From an uncultured Dysgonomonas sp. (lineage in GTDB: Bacteria; Bacteroidota; Bacteroidia; Bacteroidales; Dysgonomonadaceae): a stretch of DNA of 16,778 nucleotides. The DNA lies in NCBI GenBank assembly GCA_937995835.1, contig CALKIV010000037.1, forward strand, positions 1 to 16,778, read 5' to 3'. Below are positions 6,336-12,940 of the stretch, in pieces (the stretch's first letter is position 1; each line of letters begins with the position of its first letter). The position numbers were made by a program, and so were the translations under genes. The notes below the pieces were generated by a model. The model ran no database searches. It had not been told where the DNA came from and saw nothing but the letters and a program-made list of their open reading frames with translations.

Positions 6336-7283
6336 ATGAAGAATTATTTATTACACTTGGGAATTATCGTGTTAGTGACTGTGAGTGCAGTCTCTTGCTC
6401 TCAAAAAGCAGCAGGAACTTATTGGATAGATAATCCTACAGGTGAGCAAATTGTTGTATCTGTTGACGATACGGAATATACCATTCCACCAACATCGGGA
6501 CTAGATGTTGAGATAGAATATGGTAAACATACGTTAAAGTATGGAGATCAGTCGATTACTGTATTCGTGAAAAGTAGTGTTGATAAAAAAGTTATCATTA
6601 ACCCTACGCAAAGCAATTATATTAACTACTCGCAACTATATGTCGTTGATGGTACTGATGATGAAACGTTCGAAAGTTTCTATGAACATTTTATCAAAAT
6701 AAACGGAGATTCTATTGATATCAAGATAGAAGGAGATACCGTAAGGGTATTTGCTCCTATCAAAGTTTACAACGATTTGTTTATTGAACATACACAAAAT
6801 TCGTGGGAGTATGGTTTGGATGAAAACTTAGCAGATAATGCAACAATCTTTAGCGATACGGGGGAGCATTTCCAAACCTCTAGAAAGAAGATCTTCAGAG
6901 AAAAAGAGTCTTGGGACTTCTTTAACGATGGTGCGTTAAAAGATTCCGATGTAGAAATAATTATTGAAAAAACAGCATATAAGGATCTGCCTCGTTTCAA
7001 TCCTGTGCCAGAAAACTTGGCTAAAGTGCAAGGTGAAAAATATCAGCAGTTTTTACAAGCTTATGTCGATAGCTATTATGAATGGTTTGATAAAACCGGA
7101 AAAGAAACACTAGGAGGACCAAAGCCCTTTGATGTAGTGAAAGAAGACTCGGAGTTTAACAAATTGAAGTTGGAATATAGAGAACTCTATCCCAACGATC
7201 CTAGTTTTACAGATGCATGTTACGAATATTTTAATGCACACGTGCCTGTTCAGCACCGATTTAACTTTTTAATTATCGATTGA
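6336..7283 (+). CDS. Predicted lipoprotein of unknown function
   Basis: The 315-residue product begins with a lipoprotein signal sequence whose lipobox is A-V-S-C (Cys21). The residues after the Cys, S-Q-K-A-A-G, lack the acidic run that exports many Bacteroidota lipoproteins to the cell surface, so a periplasm-facing location is more likely. Residues ~27-95 are beta-rich and contain a small sandwich-like pattern starting Y-W-I-D-N-P-T and ending I-I-N-P-T. The C-terminal third is helical and rich in Tyr, Glu and Phe. I do not recognise the family. The gap of 162 bp from the previous gene holds no clear gene, and only near-matches to the -7 motif (6251-6258, 6267-6274). The gene ends at a strong hairpin shared with the convergent copA. 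Confidence 0.75.
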   Translation: MKNYLLHLGIIVLVTVSAVSCSQKAAGTYWIDNPTGEQIVVSVDDTEYTIPPTSGLDVEIEYGKHTLKYGDQSITVFVKSSVDKKVIINPTQSNYINYSQLYVVDGTDDETFESFYEHFIKINGDSIDIKIEGDTVRVFAPIKVYNDLFIEHTQNSWEYGLDENLADNATIFSDTGEHFQTSRKKIFREKESWDFFNDGALKDSDVEIIIEKTAYKDLPRFNPVPENLAKVQGEKYQQFLQAYVDSYYEWFDKTGKETLGGPKPFDVVKEDSEFNKLKLEYRELYPNDPSFTDACYEYFNAHVPVQHRFNFLIID

Positions 7284-7285
7284 TT

Positions 7286-7333
7286 TAAATATATAGAGAT
7301 AGCCTGCTTCTGCAGGCTATCTCTATATATTTA
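7286..7333. terminator. Perfect 22-bp hairpin, bidirectional terminator
   Basis: Arms 7286-7307 and 7312-7333 are perfectly complementary around the loop TTCT. The stem base is A/T-rich with an A-run on one side and a T-run on the other, so either strand gives a GC-richer core followed by U-rich RNA. It lies between two convergent stop codons (7283 and 7349), the usual place for a terminator shared by both genes. Confidence 0.9.
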
Positions 7334-7348
7334 CTAGATATTCAATCC

Positions 7349-9553
7349 TTAGATCTTTTTCATTTTCAACAATAAGCTATTGCTTACTACACATACCGAA
7401 CTCAGCGCCATGGCTGCACCTGCTATCATAGGATTGAGCAAGAAACCACTGATGGGGTAGAGAATACCCGCTGCAATGGGGATGCCAATGATGTTGTAGA
7501 TGAATGCCCAAAATAGATTGGTGTGTATGGTCTTCACTGTGGCTTTTGACAGGCGGAATGCTTGATTGAGCTTTTGCAAGTCAGAGGAGATGATGGTCAC
7601 TTGTGCCACATCAATGGCAATATCGCTTCCGTGTCCCATGGCAATGCTGACATCGGCTGTTGCCAGAGCACCACTGTCGTTGATGCCGTCGCCCACCATG
7701 GCCACCACTTCGCCTTGCTTTTGCAGGTTGAGGATGAAATCGGTTTTTTCTGAAGGTAATACTCCTGCAGTCACCGATTGGATGCCTATTTGGTGAGCAA
7801 TCAGCTCGGCTGATTGTTGATTGTCGCCTGTCAACATGTGCACCTTCAGCCCTGATTTATGCAATTGTGCAATGGCATCTTTAGAGTTTGCTTTTATCTT
7901 GTCAGCAATGGCAATCACAGCATACACTTGTTGTTGATCGGCAAAGAGCACAAGGGTGTTGGCTTCCTCGCCTTGCTTGGCTATCAGTTGTTTCACCTCA
8001 GGCGATACAGCTATTTGGTTGTCGGCTATCAGCTTTTGGTTACCGATGAAATATATTTTCTCTTTCACCACGCCAGATACGCCTCGCCCGGGTAGTGTGT
8101 TCACCTTGATGTCTGCAATGAGTGTTGCCTCTGCTTCCAAATGTTTTTTAACGGCATCAGCCAAAGGATGTTCCGAATAAGCTTCGATGCTGAAAAGAAT
8201 GTCTTTTAGCTCTTTGCTTTCATCTCCCACCCACAATAAGGCTGTTACCTGGGGCTTACCCTCGGTGATGGTTCCTGTTTTGTCGAGCACGATGGCTGTC
8301 ACTTTTTTGGTGCGTTCAATGGCTTCAGCTCCTTTGATCAGGATGCCATTCGAAGCACCTTTGCCTATCCCCACCATCAGGGCAGTGGGCGTTGCTAAGC
8401 CTAGGGCACACGGACAAGCGATGATCAGCACGGTGATCATAGAGAGCAAACCTTGCACCACACCATTGGCAGGGCTAAAAATGATCCATGCCCCAAAGGT
8501 GATCAGCGCCACCAGCACCACCACCGGCACAAAGATGCTTGCTATCTTGTCCACAGTTTTTTGGATGGGTGCTTGGCTTCCTTGAGCCTCTTCCACCATG
8601 CGAATGATCTGAGAGAGGAGGGTGTCTTTGCCCACCTTCTCGGCCTTATATTGAAAGTTCCCTGTTTGATTGATGGTGCCTGCATACACTTTTTCGCCTG
8701 CGTTTTTTTCGGCAGCCAGAGGTTCGCCCGTGATGGTGCTTTCGTCCACAAAGGAGTGCCCTTTGGTCACCACTCCATCCACTGCAATCTTTTCTCCAGC
8801 CTTCACCAGTAGTTCGTCGCCCAGTTTTACTTCTTCTATTTTAATTTCTACAAACTCACCATCTTTCACCAAGGTGGCTGTATTGGCTTGCAAACCGATC
8901 AACTCCTCGATGGCTGTTGCTGTTCCTTTCTTGGCACGGTCTTCTAAGTATCGACCAAGCAACACGAAGGTGATCACCATACCTGTTACCTCAAAATAGA
9001 CATGAGGTTCCATGCCATGGTTGCTCCAGAATTCGGGGAATAGGGTGGTGGTGATGCTGAACAGATAGGCTATGCCTGTGCTCAGTGCCACCAGTGTGTC
9101 CATATTGGAGGTCTTATGCTTTAACTGTTTCCATGCTCCTGTGAAAAACTGACTTCCGAAGTAGAGCACATAAGGCGTTGCCAATGCCCACATGATAAAA
9201 TTGGCATAAGGCATCGTATGATACCCCATGGCAATGACAGCTAGCGGAATACATAAGATGATAGCCCCGATGGTTTTGTTCTTCAGAACAGATAATTCTT
9301 TTGCTTTCACGGCTTTGATTTCTTCTCTGGTTTTGCCTTCTATCACCAGTTCGAAACCGATACCGTCTACTGCTTTTTTTAGTTCCTTGGGGGTAGTTGC
9401 TCCCTCTTCATATTCTATGTGGGCTATTTGTGTGGCAAGATTTACGCTTGCTTCTTTCACGCCCTTTTGCTTGGCTAGGGTTGATTGCACATGTGCTACA
9501 CACGATGCGCATGACATGCCAAGAACGTTATATTCTTTCTTTATTGTTGCCAT
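7349..9553 (-). CDS. copA: Copper-exporting P1B-type ATPase
   Basis: The 734-residue protein has one N-terminal heavy-metal-associated domain (G-M-S-C-A-S-C, Cys15/Cys18), eight expected membrane helices, the actuator loop T-G-E (275-277), the ion-path C-P-C (380-382), the phosphorylated D-K-T-G-T (Asp424), the P1B hallmark H-P (462-463) and G-D-G-I-N-D (621-626). The last helices carry Y-N (686-687) and M-x-x-S-S (715-719), which with C-P-C identify a Cu(I) transporter. It pumps copper out of the cytoplasm using ATP. The hinge reads G-I-N-D-S-G-A-L rather than the usual D-A-P-A-L, a substitution outside the catalytic residues. The gene is the last of three same-strand genes, after an HMA-AraC regulator and an MFS exporter, and has its own -7 element. 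Sampled lines are 53-57% GC, above the rest of the window. Confidence 0.96.
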   Translation of the reverse strand: MATIKKEYNVLGMSCASCVAHVQSTLAKQKGVKEASVNLATQIAHIEYEEGATTPKELKKAVDGIGFELVIEGKTREEIKAVKAKELSVLKNKTIGAIILCIPLAVIAMGYHTMPYANFIMWALATPYVLYFGSQFFTGAWKQLKHKTSNMDTLVALSTGIAYLFSITTTLFPEFWSNHGMEPHVYFEVTGMVITFVLLGRYLEDRAKKGTATAIEELIGLQANTATLVKDGEFVEIKIEEVKLGDELLVKAGEKIAVDGVVTKGHSFVDESTITGEPLAAEKNAGEKVYAGTINQTGNFQYKAEKVGKDTLLSQIIRMVEEAQGSQAPIQKTVDKIASIFVPVVVLVALITFGAWIIFSPANGVVQGLLSMITVLIIACPCALGLATPTALMVGIGKGASNGILIKGAEAIERTKKVTAIVLDKTGTITEGKPQVTALLWVGDESKELKDILFSIEAYSEHPLADAVKKHLEAEATLIADIKVNTLPGRGVSGVVKEKIYFIGNQKLIADNQIAVSPEVKQLIAKQGEEANTLVLFADQQQVYAVIAIADKIKANSKDAIAQLHKSGLKVHMLTGDNQQSAELIAHQIGIQSVTAGVLPSEKTDFILNLQKQGEVVAMVGDGINDSGALATADVSIAMGHGSDIAIDVAQVTIISSDLQKLNQAFRLSKATVKTIHTNLFWAFIYNIIGIPIAAGILYPISGFLLNPMIAGAAMALSSVCVVSNSLLLKMKKI

Positions 9554-9579
9554 TTTTATTTTCTTTAATTTTGATAAGA

Positions 9580-9587
9580 CAAAGATA
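9580..9587 (-). promoter_or_regulatory. Bacteroidota -7 element for copA
   Basis: The minus strand reads TATCTTTG, an exact TAnnTTTG match, 26 bases before the copA ATG at 9553. It predicts a leader of about 20 bases. It suggests copA can be transcribed on its own as well as by read-through from the exporter gene. Confidence 0.55.
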
Positions 9588-9662
9588 ATGACAGATCAGA
9601 TAAAAGATGTTATATAATTTCTTGTTAGATTTATATTAATCTAATGTGTTGCACAGTCTTTC

Positions 9663-11063
9663 TTATCTCTTTCTCCTCAACTCTGCTCCATCCTCATCCG
9701 AAAGTTTGGTATAGCCCCAAAGATGGATAAGGGCAAGGGCTGTGACAAAGAAGAAGGATAAACGGAAGTCGGCAACAGAATAGCTATCAGTGTCTTGTCC
9801 GTTGATCATGCTAGAGAAACGCAGAGCGACAGCTCCGATAGCAATTCCCATTCCAGAGGACATTTGCTGAATGGTGCTATAGAACGAATTGGCATTGGTC
9901 ATCTTGTCTGATGGAATATCGGCAAAAGCCAAAGTGGTGATGCTGGTAAACTGCATGGAACGTGCCATTCCCGAAAGAAACATCACTGCCACCACAATAT
10001 ATACAGGGGTGGTGGGCAAGAGAAATGCCGTGATCAGCGTGAAAATGGAAATGATCACACCATTGACCAATAGAATATTACGGAACGAAAATCGACGAAC
10101 AATATATACGGTGATAGACTTCATCGACAGATTGCCGGCCATGGTGGCAACAAACAGCAAACCGGCCTCGAAAGGATTGAGCCCAAAACCAATCTGAAAC
10201 ATCAAAGGCACAAGGTAAGGCGCTACACCAATAACCATCCGTGAGAGTGTACCCACAAAAATGGTGATTCTAAAAGTTTTGATCTTCAAGATAGAATAAT
10301 CGATCAAAGGATTAGAGATGTGTTTAGAGTGTTTGAGGTTGAGGTATAAAAGAAATACGCTGATCGCTAAAATAATGAAAGGCAGATAATATGGAATACC
10401 CTCCTTGCTGAACAACTCTACGCCATACATGAAGCCAGCCAAACCAAAGCCACTAAGGATAAAGCCCGGCATATCCAGACGTCTTTTGGGTTCTTGTGTC
10501 TGATCGTCAGCCGGAATATTTCGCCAAGCCAGAACAATGCACAGGATGCTGAAAGGAATATTTAATAGGAAAATCCAATGCCACGACCAATATGTGGTCA
10601 GATATCCACCTACCAATGGGCCTAAGATGGGGGCTACGAGGGCGGGTAGGGTAATGTAGTTCATGGCGACCACCAGTTCACTTTTGGGTGTAGCTTTTAG
10701 CACAGCTAGTCTGCCTACGGGTGTCATCATAGCTCCTGATATTCCTTGAAATATTCTGAAGAGCACAAATTGTGAGAGTGTTTGTGCAGAACCACACAAC
10801 AATGACGAAATGATGAACAAGCCCACAGCTGTGCAAAAGACCTTTCGTGTGCCATATCGGTCGGCTATCCATCCACTGACGGGGATAAAGATGGCCAAGG
10901 CGATGAGGTAGGAGGTGATTCCCGAACTGATGTGAATGACATCCGTGCCAAAAGACTTTGCCATTGCCGGAATGGCTGTGTTGACTGCCGTGGTATCTAG
11001 GTTTTGCATAAAAAATGCAATGGCAACAGTCAGGGCAATAGTGGTGGATCTTTTTTGGGGCAT
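9663..11063 (-). CDS. MFS multidrug-type exporter, DHA2 family, MdtD-like
   Basis: The 466-residue protein has the DHA2 (14-helix) signature: motif D1 L-D-T-T-A-V-N-T-A-I-P (22-32), motif A G-W-I-A-D-R-Y-G-T-R-K (64-74), motif B around R-I-F-Q-G-I-S-G (103-110) and motif C A-P-I-L-G-P-L-V-G-G (144-153). These put it in the EmrB/QacA group of proton-coupled drug exporters, and the N-terminal half reads very like E. coli MdtD, which is also about 470 residues. Substrate is unknown. It sits between a metal-binding AraC-type regulator (51 bp upstream) and copA (109 bp downstream) on the same strand, so it may belong to a metal or envelope stress response; position is the only evidence. Base composition is moderately GC-rich in places (47-57% in two sampled lines, 37% in another). 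Confidence 0.9.
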   Translation of the reverse strand: MPQKRSTTIALTVAIAFFMQNLDTTAVNTAIPAMAKSFGTDVIHISSGITSYLIALAIFIPVSGWIADRYGTRKVFCTAVGLFIISSLLCGSAQTLSQFVLFRIFQGISGAMMTPVGRLAVLKATPKSELVVAMNYITLPALVAPILGPLVGGYLTTYWSWHWIFLLNIPFSILCIVLAWRNIPADDQTQEPKRRLDMPGFILSGFGLAGFMYGVELFSKEGIPYYLPFIILAISVFLLYLNLKHSKHISNPLIDYSILKIKTFRITIFVGTLSRMVIGVAPYLVPLMFQIGFGLNPFEAGLLFVATMAGNLSMKSITVYIVRRFSFRNILLVNGVIISIFTLITAFLLPTTPVYIVVAVMFLSGMARSMQFTSITTLAFADIPSDKMTNANSFYSTIQQMSSGMGIAIGAVALRFSSMINGQDTDSYSVADFRLSFFFVTALALIHLWGYTKLSDEDGAELRRKR

Positions 11064-11086
11064 AATGCAAAAATCATTTCGGAGAA

Positions 11087-11094
11087 CAAATTTA
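11087..11094 (-). promoter_or_regulatory. Candidate -7 element for the MFS exporter
   Basis: The minus strand reads TAAATTTG, an exact TAnnTTTG match 23 bases before the exporter ATG, inside the 51-bp gap after the regulator gene. The motif is AT-rich and the -33 region is poor, so chance occurrence is possible. Confidence 0.35.
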
Positions 11095-11114
11095 CCCTTT
11101 TTTTTGGACTATCA

Positions 11115-11675
11115 TTATATCTTGTCCAGTGGTTTGCGTTTGTTTGCTCCAATCTGCTTGAAGTGGCTAGGAGTCAGTCCTGTTACCTTTTTGAACTGAC
11201 TGCTGAGGTGTGCCACGCTAGAGTAGTTCAAATTGTCTGCAATCTGGCTGAGGGTCAGCTCGTCATAGACCAATAATTCTTTCACACGTTCTATTTTCTG
11301 AGCGATGAAAAACTTCTCGATGGTAGTGCCCTCTATTTCCGAAAAAGTATTGCTTATATAATTATAATCGTGATGCAGTTTATCACTTAAGTAATCGGAT
11401 AGATTTATTTTAGAATTATCATTGTTGTAATGAATCAGTTGCACAATCAGCGTTTTTATCTGTTCTATCAATCGGCTTTTCTTGTCGTCAATCAGTTCGA
11501 AACCTAAACTTTCCAGTTTATTGCGTAATTTCTCTTTGTCATTATCTGTCAGGTCTTTGTCCAATGTCACCTCGCCCAATGTGATGGCAGTAGGAGTCAG
11601 ATTAAGATTCTTTAATTCGTTTTCCACCACCATGATGCAGCGATTGCACACCATGTTTTTTATATATATATTCAT
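11115..11675 (-). CDS. AraC-type regulator with N-terminal heavy-metal-associated domain
   Basis: The 186-residue protein joins two domains. Residues 1-~65 form a heavy-metal-associated fold with the metal-binding M-V-C-N-R-C motif (Cys10 and Cys13), the same M-x-C-x-x-C pattern as in the CopA N-terminus. Residues ~85-180 form an AraC/XylS double helix-turn-helix, with L-T-L-S-Q-I-A-D-N-L-N-Y-S-S as the first recognition unit and F-K-K-V-T-G-L-T-P-S-H-F as the second. A metal, most likely copper given the copA gene two positions downstream, would bind the N-terminal domain and change DNA binding. Similar short HMA-AraC proteins are, as I recall, common beside copper genes in Bacteroidota, but I know of no detailed mechanism. 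The ATG at 11673-11675 precedes the HMA fold directly. The whole gene is AT-rich, unlike its two downstream neighbours. Confidence 0.88.
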   Translation of the reverse strand: MNIYIKNMVCNRCIMVVENELKNLNLTPTAITLGEVTLDKDLTDNDKEKLRNKLESLGFELIDDKKSRLIEQIKTLIVQLIHYNNDNSKINLSDYLSDKLHHDYNYISNTFSEIEGTTIEKFFIAQKIERVKELLVYDELTLSQIADNLNYSSVAHLSSQFKKVTGLTPSHFKQIGANKRKPLDKI

Positions 11676-11736
11676 TCCTATTCTTTTTTATATTCTCTAT
11701 AAGATAATCATCCAAGCATTACCACAAACGATCATG

Positions 11737-11751
11737 ATTTTAGCCTAAAAT
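11737..11751. promoter_or_regulatory. Short inverted repeat upstream of the HMA-AraC gene
   Basis: ATTTTAG and CTAAAAT form a perfect 7-bp inverted repeat around a single C, 62 bases upstream of the regulator ATG. It could be an operator. AraC-type proteins more often bind direct repeats and the DNA here is AT-rich, so the assignment is weak. Confidence 0.25.
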
Positions 11752-11877
11752 AATGATTATTATGGTAGAGAGAGATTTGTTTTCTTTTTGGTGTGTCTAT
11801 TTTGTCCTGCTTAAAGATAGTTGATTTTTGTGACTCTTTTCTAATTAGAGCAACCATATCTTTTATAAAAGATTGTT

Positions 11878-11885
11878 TAACTTTG
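11878..11885 (+). promoter_or_regulatory. Distal -7 element upstream of yceD
   Basis: TAACTTTG is an exact TAnnTTTG match 127 bases before the yceD GTG start. With the proximal element at 11974 it would make a tandem promoter, which fits a ribosome-related operon. Confidence 0.4.
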
Positions 11886-11973
11886 TCACTTTCATCAACT
11901 GAGGCGAAGAACTTCGTCGGCGAAATATGAAATATAAATCTGAAATTAATTTACTTTAATAAAAAAATATACC

Positions 11974-11981
11974 TATCTTTG
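11974..11981 (+). promoter_or_regulatory. Proximal -7 element of the yceD-rpmF-fabH unit
   Basis: TATCTTTG is an exact TAnnTTTG match 31 bases before the GTG start at 12012. Its last three bases (TTG, 11979-11981) are in frame with yceD and could be mistaken for the start codon. Transcription from here would begin near 11988, excluding that upstream TTG as the real start. Confidence 0.65.
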
Positions 11982-12011
11982 CCACCGTTTCACTTAAGTA
12001 GAACTAATATA

Positions 12012-12587
12012 GTGGCAAAATATAGCGAATATAAACTGATCCTTAAGGATTTACCAGATGGTAAGACAAAGCGTGAGTATGCGTTGGATGATGCTTTTTT
12101 TAAGCTGATCAACGACGAAGATTCTGACGTGAAGAGAGGAAAGGTGGCAGTCGTTGTGGAGATTGCTCGCACAATTAAAGCATTTGAGTTGAAGTTTAGT
12201 CTCAACGGAGATATTTTTGTGCCTTGTGATAGATGTTTGGACGATGTAGTGATGCCGGTAGATGTACAACAAAAATTAATCGTAAAATTCGGAAAAGAAT
12301 ATTCTGAAGAAAGCGATGAGATAGTTGTTGTGCCCGAGGATGAGGGAGAGATAAACATTGCGTGGTTTCTCTATGAATTCATTGTACTGTCATTACCTGC
12401 CAAGCGTGTTCACCCTGCAGGAAGTTGTAATAAAGTGGTGTCTCAAAAATTGAAAAAACACAGAGCTATAGATCCTAATGATGAGGATGGCGATGATGAT
12501 TTTGATGATGCTGATGATGATCAGGACGACGACGCAGGAGCTTCAGATCCGCGGTGGAATGCCCTGAAAGATCTGGAAATGGATTAA
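12012..12587 (+). CDS. yceD: DUF177/YceD family protein, ribosome-associated
   Basis: From the GTG at 12012 the product is 191 residues and begins M-A-K-Y-S-E-Y-K, as Bacteroidales members of this family do. Landmarks are V-P-C-D-R-C-L-D-D (Cys72/Cys75), E-G-E-I-N-I-A-W-F-L-Y-E-F (111-123), a conserved S-C-N-K near 138-141 and a C-terminal D-P-R-W-N-A-L-K-D-L. Family members lie directly upstream of rpmF in many bacteria, and E. coli YceD is needed for normal 23S rRNA levels, so a role in large-subunit biogenesis is likely. Before the C-terminal motif is a run of almost only Asp and Glu (about 157-174), encoded by GAT/GAC-rich DNA; this linker is acidic and probably disordered. rpmF follows after 102 bp. 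Confidence 0.9.
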   Translation: MAKYSEYKLILKDLPDGKTKREYALDDAFFKLINDEDSDVKRGKVAVVVEIARTIKAFELKFSLNGDIFVPCDRCLDDVVMPVDVQQKLIVKFGKEYSEESDEIVVVPEDEGEINIAWFLYEFIVLSLPAKRVHPAGSCNKVVSQKLKKHRAIDPNDEDGDDDFDDADDDQDDDAGASDPRWNALKDLEMD

Positions 12588-12634
12588 GAGGAACAAGGAT
12601 AAAAGAATTATATTACAGTATTTAGATAAAAAAG

Positions 12635-12652
12635 TATATTGGATAATATACA
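12635..12652 (+). repeat. Small AT-rich hairpin in the rpmF leader
   Basis: GTATATT (12635-12641) and AATATAC (12646-12652) are perfect complements around GGAT, ending 37 bases before the rpmF ATG. It is too AT-rich to be stable alone. It may be chance or a weak leader structure. Confidence 0.2.
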
Positions 12653-12689
12653 AACAAGATTATACAATAATTAAAATTATAATAAGACA

Positions 12690-12875
12690 ATGGCAAATCC
12701 GAAACGTAGACAATCGAAAACAAGAACTAGAACAAGAAGAGCTCACGATGCAATCAATGCACCTACACTAGCAATATGTTCAAACTGTGGTTCTTGGCAC
12801 ATTTTTCACACAGTATGTAGTGAATGTGGATATTATCGCGGACAAATAGCTATCAATAAAGAAGCTGCTATTTAA
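12690..12875 (+). CDS. rpmF: 50S ribosomal protein L32
   Basis: The 61-residue protein begins M-A-N-P-K-R-R-Q-S-K-T-R, the standard L32 start, followed by a basic stretch that contacts 23S rRNA. It keeps both halves of the zinc ribbon, C-S-N-C (Cys30/Cys33) and C-S-E-C (Cys43/Cys46), so it is the zinc-binding form. It lies between yceD and fabH as in many bacteria. There is no plsX between rpmF and fabH here, unlike the E. coli arrangement. Confidence 0.97.
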   Translation: MANPKRRQSKTRTRTRRAHDAINAPTLAICSNCGSWHIFHTVCSECGYYRGQIAINKEAAI

Positions 12876-12894
12876 AAGATAAAAACAAGTTAAC

Positions 12895-12911
12895 GCCCTA
12901 TTTATTAGGGC
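12895..12911 (+). terminator. Weak terminator or attenuator between rpmF and fabH
   Basis: GCCCTA and TAGGGC form a 6-bp stem around TTTAT, followed by a short T-rich stretch, 20 bases after the rpmF stop and 30 before the fabH ATG. It could lower read-through, giving more L32 than FabH mRNA. Confidence 0.45.
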
Positions 12912-12940
12912 ATTTTCTATATATACAAATAAATAAAAGA

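Larger units (their letters stand above)
11676..11973. other. Divergent regulatory region between the metal-response genes and the yceD block
   Basis: This stretch of about 300 bases holds no gene. It contains a 15-bp inverted repeat near the regulator (11737-11751), an exact -7 element pointing right (11878-11885) and a 12-bp palindrome CGAAGAACTTCG (11905-11916) in the leader that promoter would make. No clean -7 element for the leftward regulator gene was found; the nearest is a partial match around 11724-11731. Confidence 0.5.

Noticed and set aside
7562..9617. Several plus-strand open frames of 60-130 codons opposite copA
   Set aside because: copA on the minus strand is complete with all motifs; its higher GC content lowers stop-codon frequency on the other strand. 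The antisense peptides are low in structure and lack promoters.
10678..11070. 130-codon minus-strand frame overlapping the start of the MFS gene
   Set aside because: It is in another frame over the region coding for strongly conserved MFS motifs; the peptide is rich in His and Cys in a pattern typical of frame shadows.
11979..12587. Longer yceD starting at TTG 11979
   Set aside because: The TTG is the last part of a -7 promoter element, and the added residues do not resemble the family N-terminus; GTG 12012 is preferred.
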